The position numbers and the translations under genes were made by a program. Of a stretch of DNA of 44,903 nt, positions 14,356 to 23,435 are shown piece by piece. This stretch comes from Chloroflexota bacterium (GTDB taxonomy: Bacteria; Chloroflexota; Anaerolineae; Aggregatilineales; Phototrophicaceae). The DNA lies in contig QUBZ01000026.1 of NCBI GenBank assembly GCA_014338005.1, positions 1 through 44,903 on the forward strand, in the 5' to 3' direction. The notes under the pieces were generated by a model that saw nothing but the letters and a program-made list of their open reading frames with translations, was not told the DNA's origin and ran no database searches. The first letter of the stretch is position 1; every line of letters begins with the position of its first letter.

Positions 14356-16239
14356 TTATAGATAGTGGCGCTGTTTTTTCTTCGCCTGTTCATATTCCCG
14401 GCGTGCCTGCTGCACCGCCGGGTCGTCGGACACTTCCGGCACGGCTACATCCCACCACGACTCATAACCGGGGACGCGCTGATGGCGGTCTACTTCGGTC
14501 ACGATACATACCGGGCAGTTCTGGATGGACTTGGCCGCTTGCAGCGCCGCCATAAAATCCTCGCGTGTGTTTGCCCGGAAAACGTGCGCTCCCAGGCTTT
14601 CGCAGTTCTGGGCGAAGTCTACCGGCAGGGTTTCGCCATCCAGTTGGCTGCTTTCGGTGCGGTAGCGGTATTTCGTGCCGAAGCCATCGCCGCCGACGCT
14701 TTTGGAAAGCCCGCCGATGCTGGCGAAGCCGTGATTATCCAGCACGATAATCACCACCTTGATGCCCTCCTGAACCATCGTGACGATTTCGCTGTTCAGC
14801 ATCAGGTACGACCCGTCGCCGACCATGACATAAACTTCGCGCTCTGGGTCGGCCATCTTGACGCCCAGGCCGCCGGCGATTTCGTAACCCATGCAGGAAT
14901 AGCCATACTCCAGGTGATAACCACGCGGGTCGCGGGTGCGCCACAGTTTATGCAGATCGCCCGGCAGGCTGCCCGCCGCGCACAGCAGCACGTCGCGCGG
15001 GCTGCTGAAGGTGTTCACCATGCCAATAACCTCGCCCTGGCTCAACAGCGGCTCGTGTTCCAGGTTGTAAATGCGATGCACTTCCGCATCCCACGCCAGG
15101 TTGTACCGGTGGGCCCGCTCCTGGTAAACCTCCGGTGTCCGGTAATCGCCAACGGCGGTCAGCAGTTCTTCCAGCGTCACTTTCGCGTCGCCGACCAGCG
15201 GCACGGCCCCACGCTTGTAGGCATCGAACTCCGCCACATTGATATTGATAAAACGTACATTGGGGTTCTGGAAGGCGGTGTTGGAAGCGGTCGTAAAATC
15301 GCTGTAGCGCGTACCGATGCCGATAATCAGATCGGCTTCCCGCGCCAGGATGTTCGCGCCCTCGGTGCCGGTCGTGCCGATCGCGCCCAGGTTAAACGGA
15401 TGGTCGTAGTTGAGCGAGCCTTTGCCGGCCTGCGTTTCGCCGACCGGGATGCCGGTTTTTTCGACAAACGCCCGCAGCGCCGCGTTGGCCTCGCTGTAAT
15501 GCACACCCCCACCGGCAATGATAAGCGGCTGCCGGCTTTCCCGAATCCAGGCGGCGGCCTTTTGCAGCAGGGTCGTATCCGGTCGAGGGCGCGGAATCAC
15601 CCAGACGCGCTTTTCAAACATCTCCGCCGGGTAATCGTAAGCGAAGGTCTGCACATCCTGGGGCAGCGCCAGCGTTACCGCGCCGGTTTCTGCCGGAGAT
15701 GTCAGCACCCGCATCGCCTCCGGCAGCGCGGTGATGAGCTGTTCGGGCCGATACAGCCGATCCCAATAACGCGATACCGGCTTGAAGCAGTCGTTCACGC
15801 CGATGTCCTGCGTATATGGCACTTCGAGCTGCTGAAGCACCGGCGCCTGCACCCGTTCGGCGAAGATGTCCCCTGGCAGCAGCAAAACCGGGATGCGGTT
15901 CACGGTCGCCACCGCCGCGCCGGTAATCATATTGGTTGCGCCGGGGCCGATGGATGATGTGCAGACGAAGGTTTGCAGGCGGTTTTTATGTTTGGCGTAG
16001 GCTACCGCCGCGTGAACCTGCGCCTGCTCGTTGCGGGACTGGTAGTAACGGATTTCGCGGCTGTACTGCTGAAGCGCCTGGCCGAGGCCGGCCACTACAC
16101 CATGCCCGAAGATGCCCCATACCCCGGCAAAAAAGAGATTTTCCACGCCATCGCGGGCCACATACTGCCGGGTTAGATACAAGATGAGCGCCTGCGCCAT
16201 CGTCAGCCGGCGGGTGGTACGGGTAAATTGATCGGTCAT
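14356..16239 (-). CDS. iolD: 3D-(3,5/4)-trihydroxycyclohexane-1,2-dione hydrolase
   Basis: A 627-residue thiamine-diphosphate enzyme that opens the inositol-derived ring to 5-deoxy-glucuronate. The N-terminal pyrimidine-binding domain carries the essential Glu in RNEQAQVHAAVAYAK, followed by SSIGPGATNM. The middle domain has IAGGGVHYSEA and LIIGIGTRYSDF. The C-terminal domain holds the ThDP/Mg motif VYVMVGDGSYLMLNSE with N about 25 residues later. Length matches the family (about 620-640). The alternative Met at residue 14 cannot be excluded as the start. It is in the centre of the iol operon, 102 bases after iolB. Confidence 0.95.
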   Translation of the reverse strand: MTDQFTRTTRRLTMAQALILYLTRQYVARDGVENLFFAGVWGIFGHGVVAGLGQALQQYSREIRYYQSRNEQAQVHAAVAYAKHKNRLQTFVCTSSIGPGATNMITGAAVATVNRIPVLLLPGDIFAERVQAPVLQQLEVPYTQDIGVNDCFKPVSRYWDRLYRPEQLITALPEAMRVLTSPAETGAVTLALPQDVQTFAYDYPAEMFEKRVWVIPRPRPDTTLLQKAAAWIRESRQPLIIAGGGVHYSEANAALRAFVEKTGIPVGETQAGKGSLNYDHPFNLGAIGTTGTEGANILAREADLIIGIGTRYSDFTTASNTAFQNPNVRFININVAEFDAYKRGAVPLVGDAKVTLEELLTAVGDYRTPEVYQERAHRYNLAWDAEVHRIYNLEHEPLLSQGEVIGMVNTFSSPRDVLLCAAGSLPGDLHKLWRTRDPRGYHLEYGYSCMGYEIAGGLGVKMADPEREVYVMVGDGSYLMLNSEIVTMVQEGIKVVIIVLDNHGFASIGGLSKSVGGDGFGTKYRYRTESSQLDGETLPVDFAQNCESLGAHVFRANTREDFMAALQAAKSIQNCPVCIVTEVDRHQRVPGYESWWDVAVPEVSDDPAVQQARREYEQAKKKQRHYL

Positions 16240-16341
16240 ACCTAAACTCGCTTTCTAAAATAGGCCTGGATATTCTTTTGTCAGGCAGGCTGGCGGTGCT
16301 GGAATAAATACGCCGGGCGCGCTTTAACTTTGACGCGGCAT

Positions 16342-17226
16342 TTAATCCTGCTCCATCGCATGAGAGACAACCGGCAGGCGCGGGTCCTGTTCCGTCCAGG
16401 TGTTTTTCACCCAGGCGTAAGCCGGGTCATCGCTGTTCGCCAACGACTGCGCCGAACCGGCCAGAAAATTGATGTAATACGTCGTGTAACCATGCGCGCT
16501 GACCACCGGATGATACCCCTCCGGCACGAGTACGGCGTCATGGTTCTGCGCCAGCATCAGCGCGTCTATGTGCCGGTCGTCGGTGTACACGCGCTGGTAA
16601 GCATAACCATCCGGGGGATTTAACTTGTAAAAATAGATTTCTTCCAGGTCGGCTTCTAGCACGTTGCCGGCAGCATCTACCCGGTGAATGTCGTGTTTGT
16701 GCGGCGGGTAGCTCGACCAGTTGCCGGACGGCGTAAATACCTCCACGCATACCAGCCGGTGACAGTCGAAGCCCGGCGGGATGATGCTGTTGATCTGGCG
16801 GGTGGCGTTGCCGCCGCCGCGAATTTCGATGGCGCTGTCCGCCGGGGTAATCAACCGCGCCGGGTGATCTTCATCGGTCGGCACCCAGCACGACACAATC
16901 TCTAGGTTATCCGTCAGGGCTTCGATCTCAAACGGCGTGCGGCGCGGCAGGTACAGCGCCCAGGGCATCCCGCTAAAGACGTTCGGGCGGCGTCCCAGGT
17001 TCAGATAATCACCTTTGCCGGTGCGAATATGGCAGCGCCCGCCCAGGATGACCATCACATTTTCATGTTCGCCCGTGGTATCGCCATAATGTTCACCCAG
17101 CGGCAGGCGCAGCGCCGCCATATTCAGGTAGTCCCAACCAACATCTGCCGCCCGCACCCGCGCGAACAGGCCCGGCTCACCCCGATCTTGCGATTTCACC
17201 AACAGGTTTTCAGCCGTGTAGTCCAT
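16342..17226 (-). CDS. iolB: 5-deoxy-glucuronate isomerase
   Basis: A 294-residue protein of the IolB family, a bicupin that isomerises 5-deoxy-glucuronate to 2-deoxy-5-keto-gluconate. Conserved stretches include GEHENVMVILGG, PPHKHDIH with the metal-binding His pair, the downstream EEIYFYKLNPPDGYAYQRVY, and EGYHPVVSAHGYTTYYINFLAG. The length is close to normal. The start lies 21 bases after the stop of iolC, consistent with one transcript. Confidence 0.94.
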   Translation of the reverse strand: MDYTAENLLVKSQDRGEPGLFARVRAADVGWDYLNMAALRLPLGEHYGDTTGEHENVMVILGGRCHIRTGKGDYLNLGRRPNVFSGMPWALYLPRRTPFEIEALTDNLEIVSCWVPTDEDHPARLITPADSAIEIRGGGNATRQINSIIPPGFDCHRLVCVEVFTPSGNWSSYPPHKHDIHRVDAAGNVLEADLEEIYFYKLNPPDGYAYQRVYTDDRHIDALMLAQNHDAVLVPEGYHPVVSAHGYTTYYINFLAGSAQSLANSDDPAYAWVKNTWTEQDPRLPVVSHAMEQD

Positions 17227-17247
17227 AAATCCCCCTTTGCATAAAGA

Positions 17248-18258
17248 TTATTCCAGGCCGCCGTACCCGACGACGAATGCCATCACTTCATCCATTGTCG
17301 GCATAAAATTGGCACAGCCGTGTTTTGTAACCACAATCGCCCCACAGGCGTTGCCCAGGCGCGCCGACCGGTACCAGTCCCACCCGTTTACATAACCATA
17401 CAGGAAACCCGCCCCAAAAGCGTCACCCGCGCCCAGGATATTGTAAACTTCCACCGGAAACCCAGGCGCGTGAATCACCGCGCCATCCGGCAGATGCACG
17501 CGCGCCCCCTGTGGGCCCACTTTTTCGACCACTGCTTCCAGATTATGCTCCAGCAAAACCCGGATCGCATCCGCCGTATCGCCTTCGACGCGCGTATCGG
17601 ACACCTGCGAATGGGTGAGTTTCATCCGGGATGGGTCGGTAAGCATGGCCGCATTGATTTCATCAGCCGTACCGATGACCACATCTACCAGCCGCAGCGC
17701 CGAACGCACGACCACGCCAAAAGCGCGCACGTCGTGCCACTGGTCGGGACGAAAATCCACATCCAGGACGATTTTCGCGCCGGCCTGTTTCGCCACCTCG
17801 GCGGCAAAAAGCGTGGCGCTGCGGCTGGGTTCTTTGCTCAGGTTCGTCCCGGCGAATTGGAAAACCCGACAGTCGCCGACAGGGGCGGCTAGAACATCGT
17901 CAATCGTCAGGTTGATGTCGGCGCAGTTGTCGCGGTAATAAACCAGCGGGAATTTGTCCGGCGGCTCGATGCCCAGCACGACGGCGCTGCTGCGATGCTG
18001 TGTTTTACGCGGGATAAATGCCGTCTCAACACCCTCGTTATTGAGAAAGTGCAGGATAAAATCACCCACCGGGTCCTGGCCGACAGCCGTCAGGAGAGCG
18101 GTTTTTAACCCCAACCGCCGCGCGCCAACGCTGATATTGGTCGGCGACCCGCCGACATAAGCGGCAAAACTTTTGATCTGTACGAACGATGCGCCGACAT
18201 CATTGGCATACAGATCAATCGAACTGCGCCCCATATTTAGCAGATCATAGGTTTTCAT
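17248..18258 (-). CDS. iolC: 5-dehydro-2-deoxygluconokinase
   Basis: A 336-residue PfkB/ribokinase-family kinase. Signature one reads GGSPTNISVGARRLG (about residues 36-50) and signature two GAGDAFGAGFLYG (about 278-290), with the catalytic Asp in GAGDAF. The N-terminal MGRSSIDLYAND and the sugar-binding residues match IolC, which phosphorylates 2-deoxy-5-keto-gluconate and yields the substrate for the aldolase IolJ. No IolJ or methylmalonate-semialdehyde dehydrogenase is in the window. The start overlaps the end of the iclR gene by 14 bases, so it is probably translationally coupled to the regulator. Confidence 0.92.
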   Translation of the reverse strand: MKTYDLLNMGRSSIDLYANDVGASFVQIKSFAAYVGGSPTNISVGARRLGLKTALLTAVGQDPVGDFILHFLNNEGVETAFIPRKTQHRSSAVVLGIEPPDKFPLVYYRDNCADINLTIDDVLAAPVGDCRVFQFAGTNLSKEPSRSATLFAAEVAKQAGAKIVLDVDFRPDQWHDVRAFGVVVRSALRLVDVVIGTADEINAAMLTDPSRMKLTHSQVSDTRVEGDTADAIRVLLEHNLEAVVEKVGPQGARVHLPDGAVIHAPGFPVEVYNILGAGDAFGAGFLYGYVNGWDWYRSARLGNACGAIVVTKHGCANFMPTMDEVMAFVVGYGGLE

Positions 18259-19036
18259 TAACCGCTGCCTTCGCTCGTGTTTTGCGCCCGTTCAGCCGGG
18301 GTTGATAACCCAGGTCGGCGGAGAGTTCGCGGGCGGCCTGTTTAACACTTTCGGCTAGTTGGCTGATGCGGTCATCGGTGACGCGCACCGTCGGCCCGGA
18401 AATGCCGATAGCGGCAATCGCCCGGCCCATCGAGTCATACACCGGCGCGGCAATACAGCGCACACCTTCCTGATGTTCCTCATCGTCCAGGGCATAACCC
18501 TGCGCCCGCACTTGTTCCAGATGTTCGTGGAGGGCGTCCCAATCCGTGATCGTCCGGCTGGTTTTCGGTTCAAGCTGCCCTGGCTGCGGCAGATCGGAAA
18601 AAGCCAGCAGCACCTTTCCGACCGCCGTACAATGCAGCGGAATCATGCGCCCGATGCCGCCGACTACCCGCAGCGAGGCTTCCGCTTCCACGTCGTCAAT
18701 CATTAGGGCTTTGCCTTCAGAATAAACCGCCGTGTGTGAACACTCGCCGGTCTGTACCATCAGCCGGTACAGATACGGCTTAGCTTTTTCGCGCACGGGC
18801 ATCTTGTTCAACAGATGCCAGCTTATCTGCCGCACGCGCTTACCCAACACGTATCCCCGTGAGCTGGAGTCCGGCTGCAAGTATCCGTAATTAACCAGTG
18901 TTTTGACCAGCCGCGAGGCGCTGCTTTTGTCTACTTCCAGAATTTTCGCCAGTTCTGTGATCGTCATTGCCCGATCTGTATCGGCGATTAAATCCAGAAT
19001 CCGAAGCCCTCGCGCCAGAGATTGCATTTCAGCCAT
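18245..19036 (-). CDS. IclR-family regulator of inositol genes
   Basis: A 263-residue IclR-type protein. Residues about 8-60 form the winged helix-turn-helix (GLRILDLIADTDRAMTITEL, then KSSASRLVKTLVNYGYL), and the ligand domain follows, with MIPLHCTAVGKVLLAF and GVRCIAAPVYDSMGRAIAAIGISGP as typical stretches. It is the first gene of the iolC-B-D-E-G operon and is divergent from the second dehydrogenase and the ABC importer, so it probably controls both directions and itself. An inositol-derived effector is inferred from context; inositol operons in other bacteria more often use IolR of the DeoR or RpiR families. Confidence 0.93.
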   Translation of the reverse strand: MAEMQSLARGLRILDLIADTDRAMTITELAKILEVDKSSASRLVKTLVNYGYLQPDSSSRGYVLGKRVRQISWHLLNKMPVREKAKPYLYRLMVQTGECSHTAVYSEGKALMIDDVEAEASLRVVGGIGRMIPLHCTAVGKVLLAFSDLPQPGQLEPKTSRTITDWDALHEHLEQVRAQGYALDDEEHQEGVRCIAAPVYDSMGRAIAAIGISGPTVRVTDDRISQLAESVKQAARELSADLGYQPRLNGRKTRAKAAVNENL

Positions 19037-19055
19037 AAAACCACCGCACTAAATA

Positions 19056-19091
19056 TTGCGTTATATGCAACAAAAATTCTCGCATTTCGAG
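19056..19091. promoter_or_regulatory. Putative IclR operators: two adjacent palindromes
   Basis: In the divergent gap of the inositol region, TTGC-N7-GCAA (19056-19070) and CTCG-N5-CGAG (19079-19091) lie one helical turn apart, just upstream of the iclR gene and of the rightward promoter. IclR proteins bind short dyads as dimers of dimers. Binding is inferred from place and symmetry. Confidence 0.45.
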
Positions 19092-19106
19092 TTTTAGTCT
19101 ATTTTG

Positions 19107-19135
19107 TTGACAATACAGCATATTCAGTGTACTAT
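19107..19135 (+). promoter_or_regulatory. Sigma70 promoter of the rightward inositol transport operon
   Basis: TTGACA at 19107-19112, a perfect -35, is 17 bases from TACTAT at 19130-19135 (4 of 6 to consensus). It would start transcription near 19142, 65 bases before the dehydrogenase. The putative IclR dyads lie immediately upstream. Confidence 0.75.
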
Positions 19136-19207
19136 CATTTTATGATTTTTGGCAAGTCATTGGTCTTGAACTAGATACATCAAAATTTTTCTAAAAATGG
19201 AGTTTAT

Positions 19208-20224
19208 ATGTCTGAGATCGGTATCGGTGTCATCGGTCTGGGACGTATGGGACAGGTTTACGCCTACCACACCGCCCGCCAGATTGATGGCGCTGCTTTA
19301 ATCGCTGTTGCAGACCCCCGTATCGAAACCACCGGTTATTTCGCTTCTCAGGTATCCGGCGTTCAGGTTTATGCCGATTATCACGATCTTCTGCTTAACC
19401 CGGCTGTTGAGGGTGTTATCGTCGCCTCGCCTACCAGCACACACCGCGACGTGGTGATCGCGGCGGCGGAAGCCGGCAAAGCCATCTTCTGCGAAAAACC
19501 GACTGCCCTCACCCTAGCGGCAACCGACGAGATGATCGCCGCTGTTGAACGCGCCGGTGTACTGTTCCAGGTTGGGTTCATGCGCCGTTTCGACCGGGCC
19601 TATGCCGAAGCAAAACGAAAGCTCGATGACGGCCAGATCGGACAGCCGGTAACGATTCGTTCCATCGGGCGTGACCCACACCGCACCAGCCTGGAATTTG
19701 CCAACCCGGCAGTCAGCGGCGGCCTGGTCGTGGATATGGCGATTCACGATTTTGACGTGATTCGTTGGTTGATGGACGATGACATCCAGCGGGTGTATAC
19801 TGAAACCGCATCGCTGGTTTATCCCGAACTGCTGGATGTAAATGATGTGGACAACGCGATGATTAATATTCGTTTCCAACGCGGCGGGCTGGGTAACGTT
19901 GAAGTCAGCCGGACGGCCATCTACGGTTACGACATTCAGTGTGAGGTGGTCGGCGCTAAGGGGACTATACAAATCGGCTACCTGCGCGAAACGCCTGTGC
20001 TGCTGCTCAACAAAGACGGTGTTCATCACGATGTCGTGCCGCACTTCCCAGAACGGTTCGGTAAAGCCTATACCACGCAGATCGAACACTTCATTGATTG
20101 CCTGCTCAACGACCGAATGCCGATCGTGACAGCGGCGGATGCTCGCGCCGCGCTTCAAGCCAGCCTGGCAGCAACGCTTTCGCATCAAGAAGGGCGTATT
20201 GTTTACGTCAGCGAAGTTACGTAA
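19208..20224 (+). CDS. Second Gfo/Idh/MocA dehydrogenase, inositol dehydrogenase-like
   Basis: A 338-residue paralogue of the minus-strand IolG. GVIGLGRMGQVYAYH is the NAD(P) loop, CEKPTA the Lys motif, GFMRRFD the conserved turn, and VVDMAIHDFDVIRW the catalytic segment. As first gene of the divergent operon with an importer, it might act on a second inositol stereoisomer such as scyllo-inositol, or on an inositol derivative. The two dehydrogenases share architecture and several motifs but differ throughout, so this is not a recent duplication. The promoter with perfect -35 lies 73-101 bases upstream. Confidence 0.9.
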   Translation: MSEIGIGVIGLGRMGQVYAYHTARQIDGAALIAVADPRIETTGYFASQVSGVQVYADYHDLLLNPAVEGVIVASPTSTHRDVVIAAAEAGKAIFCEKPTALTLAATDEMIAAVERAGVLFQVGFMRRFDRAYAEAKRKLDDGQIGQPVTIRSIGRDPHRTSLEFANPAVSGGLVVDMAIHDFDVIRWLMDDDIQRVYTETASLVYPELLDVNDVDNAMINIRFQRGGLGNVEVSRTAIYGYDIQCEVVGAKGTIQIGYLRETPVLLLNKDGVHHDVVPHFPERFGKAYTTQIEHFIDCLLNDRMPIVTAADARAALQASLAATLSHQEGRIVYVSEVT

Positions 20225-20248
20225 ATCCATCTTTCTCGCTTAATGGCG

Positions 20249-20287
20249 CGCCGGAAAACCTGCCCAAGCAAGAATCGGCAGGCGGCG
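20249..20287 (+). promoter_or_regulatory. Hairpin between dehydrogenase and binding-protein genes
   Basis: CCTGCC/GGCAGG (20259-20264 and 20277-20282) is extended by CGCCG/CGGCG (20249-20253 and 20283-20287) across a 5-base bulge. There is no U-tract. In the 185-base gap before the binding-protein gene, it might set a 3' or 5' mRNA end, as is common around binding-protein genes. No clear promoter is seen in the rest of the gap. Confidence 0.4.
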
Positions 20288-20409
20288 TGTGTTAAGAAAG
20301 CAGTGAAGGGCTGTAGAGAAAGGGGGTTAAAGGCGCTAATGGTGTAATCGTTTTCTGCAAAGTGTTGAATTGTGGTGTTTTTTATATTTTTCGAGGAGGG
20401 AGTACTTCA

Positions 20410-21372
20410 ATGTCACGGTTTTCGAAAGTTCTCTTTGTTATACTGGTGGTCGTCCTTTCCGTTGGCTCGCTGGTGTCCGCGCAGGGTGAGATGCGGCCTT
20501 ATCGTATCGTAGTGGTTACACACGGCCAGGCTTCTGACCCGTTCTGGTCGGTCGTCAAACGCGGCGTGGACCAGGCTGCCGCCGATATGCGTGTGACCGT
20601 TGAATATCAGGCGCCGTCTACATTCGATATGGTCGCCATGTCGCAGCTCATTGACGCAGCAGTCGCCACCGACCCCGATGGCCTGGTGGTATCCATCCCC
20701 GACCCGGACGCGCTTGGCCCGTCTATTCAAGCGGCTGTGGCGGCAGGAATCCCGGTGATTTCGATTAACTCCGGCAGCGACGTTGCCGAGGAATTCGGCG
20801 TGCTGGCGCATATCGGCCAGACCGAATACGAAGCCGGGTATGGCGGCGGCAAACGCATGGCGGCAGCCGGTGCGACCAAAGCCCTGTGCGTCAACCAGGA
20901 AGTCGGCAACATTGGCCTCGATCTGCGCTGCCAGGGTTTTACGGATGCGATGGCCGAGGCGGGTGGCACGGTCGAAGTGCTGGCGGTTGATCTGGCCGAC
21001 CCCACCGGCACGACCAACCGCGTGGCGGCGGCGCTCTCCGCCGATGAAAGTATTGATGCTATCCTCACGCTTGGGCCGACTGGCGCTTCTCCGACGCTGC
21101 TGGCTCTGGAACAGGAAGGGCTGCTCGGCGAGGTGCTGCTGGCGACTTTTGACCTTTCGCCGGAAGTTCTGGAAGCCGTGCGCGATGGTAATATGCTGTT
21201 CGCCATTGACCAGCAGCAGTACACCCAGGGCTATCTGCCGATCGTTTACCTGACTCTGTTCCTCGAAAACCTGAACACCCCCGGCAATATCCTCATTCCC
21301 ACCGGTCCGGGCTTTGTTACGCAGGAAACGGCGGCACAGGTTATCGCGCTCAGCGAGGCCGGTACGCGCTAG
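20410..21372 (+). CDS. Sugar/inositol-type ABC transporter substrate-binding protein
   Basis: A 320-residue periplasmic-binding-protein type I (ribose/inositol class). Residues 1-23 ([20 protein letters not shown] plus LVSA) are a signal peptide with likely cleavage after Ala; no lipobox Cys is present. The mature part begins [22 protein letters not shown], typical of the family, and has [21 protein letters not shown], and [20 protein letters not shown] ends 9 bases before ATG 20410, which decides the start over an upstream in-frame GTG at 20362. Inositol as ligand is inferred from the neighbours and from the common regulator; the sequence alone gives only sugar class. Confidence 0.92.
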   Translation: MSRFSKVLFVILVVVLSVGSLVSAQGEMRPYRIVVVTHGQASDPFWSVVKRGVDQAAADMRVTVEYQAPSTFDMVAMSQLIDAAVATDPDGLVVSIPDPDALGPSIQAAVAAGIPVISINSGSDVAEEFGVLAHIGQTEYEAGYGGGKRMAAAGATKALCVNQEVGNIGLDLRCQGFTDAMAEAGGTVEVLAVDLADPTGTTNRVAAALSADESIDAILTLGPTGASPTLLALEQEGLLGEVLLATFDLSPEVLEAVRDGNMLFAIDQQQYTQGYLPIVYLTLFLENLNTPGNILIPTGPGFVTQETAAQVIALSEAGTR

Positions 21373-21398
21373 GTTAAATCGGGACTTTATCTTCATCG

Positions 21399-21420
21399 GG
21401 GGCGCGGCGTGCTGCGCCCC
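21399..21420 (+). promoter_or_regulatory. Intercistronic hairpin after the binding-protein gene
   Basis: GGGGCGCGGC and GCTGCGCCCC pair over 10 bp with one G-U, around a 2-base loop, 27 bases after the binding-protein stop. No U-tract follows. Such hairpins often let binding protein be made in excess over permease and ATPase by partial termination or 3' protection. Confidence 0.6.
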
Positions 21421-21476
21421 TGCAAAATCGGTTCGATGTTTGATAAAAACAAAAAACTTCTTCTGGAAGGCAGTTT

Positions 21477-22553
21477 ATGTCCGGTCAGGCGATTGACAAA
21501 GGCAAAGGCGACGAGCGCCTCTTAAGAGAAAGCTTCTTAAAACGCTGGCTGCGCCGCCCGGAGCTGGGTGCAGTTGGCGGCGCTGTTCTGGTATGGATTT
21601 TTTTCGCAGTGGTCGCGGGCAATCGCGGTTTTTTAAGCCTGCGCGGCGCGGCCAATTATCTCGAAGTGGCTTCGGAACTGGGCATCCTGGCGGTGGCCGT
21701 CGCCCTGCTTATGATCGGCGGCGAGTTCGATCTGTCTGTCGGTTCGATGATCGGCGCTACGGGGATGATTACCGCGATTCTCAGCGTGCATTATGGCTGG
21801 AACATCTGGGCCGCGATTCTAGTTTCCCTCTTTTTTGCGCTGATTGTCGGGGCAATCAACGGCATTCTGGTCATCCGCACCAAACTTCCCTCGTTCATCA
21901 TCACGCTTGGCAGTCTGTTCGTCATCCGGGGCGCGACTATCGGTCTGACGCGCCTGATTACCGGGCGCACTCAGATCGGCGGTGTCAAGGGCGCTCTGGG
22001 TTACGATTCGGCTTCGGCGCTGTTTACCAGCGGGGTTCAGATCGTTGACCCTGCATCGCAGCGTGGGCTTTCGGCGGATTTTCCGATTTCGATTTTCTGG
22101 TGGCTGCTCATTGCGGCTGTAGCGACTTATGTCCTGCTGCGAACCCGCCCCGGCAATTGGATTTTTGGCATTGGGGGTGACGAGGACGCCGCGCGGAATG
22201 TAGGCGTGCCGGTAGATCGAATGAAAATCATTTTGTTTATGCTGACGGCAGCAGCAGCCTGGCTGGTGGCGACAACTCAGGTGCTGGCAACCGGTGGGGC
22301 CGATACGCTGCGCGGTGAGCAGCGCGAGTTTTATGCCATTATTGCCGTTGTTATCGGCGGTACGCTGCTTACTGGCGGTTATGGTTCGGCAATCGGGGCG
22401 GTGTTCGGCGCGTTGATTGTAGGTATGGTGCAGCAGGGTATTGTTTTTACTGGAATTGACTCCGACTGGTTTATGGTTTTCCTGGGCGCAATGCTCATTG
22501 TGGCCGTGCTGGTGAATAACTATATCCGTAAACACGCAGCGGAAGCAAAATGA
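21477..22553 (+). CDS. Sugar/inositol-type ABC transporter permease
   Basis: A 358-residue permease of the RbsC/branched-chain type with about ten hydrophobic segments. The family motif [19 protein letters not shown] is near residue 80, followed by [36 protein letters not shown] (the cytoplasmic EAA-like loop) and [25 protein letters not shown]. An N-terminal extension of about 25 charged residues precedes the first helix. It overlaps the ATPase gene by 4 bases (ATGA), so both are made together. Partner of the binding protein upstream. Confidence 0.94.
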   Translation: MSGQAIDKGKGDERLLRESFLKRWLRRPELGAVGGAVLVWIFFAVVAGNRGFLSLRGAANYLEVASELGILAVAVALLMIGGEFDLSVGSMIGATGMITAILSVHYGWNIWAAILVSLFFALIVGAINGILVIRTKLPSFIITLGSLFVIRGATIGLTRLITGRTQIGGVKGALGYDSASALFTSGVQIVDPASQRGLSADFPISIFWWLLIAAVATYVLLRTRPGNWIFGIGGDEDAARNVGVPVDRMKIILFMLTAAAAWLVATTQVLATGGADTLRGEQREFYAIIAVVIGGTLLTGGYGSAIGAVFGALIVGMVQQGIVFTGIDSDWFMVFLGAMLIVAVLVNNYIRKHAAEAK

Positions 22554-23401
22554 CCATGAATCACAATTCAAACACGCCTGCCCTGGAGGTTCGTGAAATC
22601 TCAAAATATTTCGGCAGTGTGATTGCCCTCAGCGGCGTTTCCATGCGTTTGCTGCCCGGCGAGGTGATGTGCCTGCTGGGGGATAACGGCGCGGGTAAAT
22701 CCACGCTCATCAAAACGCTCTCCGGTGTGCATAAGCCGGATGAGGGTGAATATCTGGTGGATGGCAGGCCGGTAAGTTTCGATTCGCCCCGCGAGGCGCT
22801 CGATCATGGCATCGCTACTGTCTATCAAGACCTGGCTATGATCCCTTTAATGAGCGTTACCCGGAACTTTTTCCTGGGTTCGGAACCAACAGCAGGCCGG
22901 AGTATCTTTAAACGTTTTAATGTCCAGCGCGCGCGCGAAATCGTGCGTGAGGAATTATCCAAGATGGGCATTGACATCCGTGACCCCGACCAGCCGGTTG
23001 GAACGCTTTCCGGCGGTGAGCGGCAGTCTGTCGCTATTGCGCGGGCAGTTTATTTCGGCGCGAAAGTATTGATTCTGGATGAGCCAACCTCAGCTCTGGG
23101 GGTTAAACAGGCGGGGGTCGTCCTGCGGTATATCGCGCAGGCGCGGGCGCGGGGGATCGCCGTCATCTTCATCACTCACAATCCGCACCACGCCTACCCT
23201 ATTGGTGATAAGTTCACCATCCTTAAGCGCGGGCGCACGCTTGGCACATTTACCAAAAGGGAACTGCCGCGCGAAAAGATGATTCACCTGATGTCCGGTG
23301 GGGATGAACTTGAGCGTCTGGAACATGAACTGCGCGGGTTTCACGATCAGCAGGCTGATATACTGGCGGATGCCATTCATGAGGAAGAAGAGCTTTATTG
23401 A
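22550..23401 (+). CDS. Sugar-type ABC transporter ATPase, single domain
   Basis: A 283-residue ATPase: Walker [10 protein letters not shown] (about residues 44-52), Q-loop [12 protein letters not shown], signature LSGGERQ, Walker [12 protein letters not shown], and switch ITHNPHH with the catalytic His. Ribose- and inositol-type importers usually have a tandem ATPase of about 500 residues; this one has a single domain and resembles the FrcA type, so it would work as a homodimer. The C-terminal 30 residues are acidic ([14 protein letters not shown]). Either Met 1 or Met 3 may be the start; Met 1 overlaps the permease stop. Confidence 0.93.
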   Translation: MTMNHNSNTPALEVREISKYFGSVIALSGVSMRLLPGEVMCLLGDNGAGKSTLIKTLSGVHKPDEGEYLVDGRPVSFDSPREALDHGIATVYQDLAMIPLMSVTRNFFLGSEPTAGRSIFKRFNVQRAREIVREELSKMGIDIRDPDQPVGTLSGGERQSVAIARAVYFGAKVLILDEPTSALGVKQAGVVLRYIAQARARGIAVIFITHNPHHAYPIGDKFTILKRGRTLGTFTKRELPREKMIHLMSGGDELERLEHELRGFHDQQADILADAIHEEEELY

Positions 23402-23435
23402 GCGTGTATTGTTTTAGTCATGACTACAGGAAAAC

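Noticed and set aside
14365..15957. A 530-codon open frame on the plus strand, antisense to iolD
   Set aside because: iolD on the other strand has all ThDP-enzyme motifs. The antisense frame shows no domain and is due to codon bias in a GC-rich gene.
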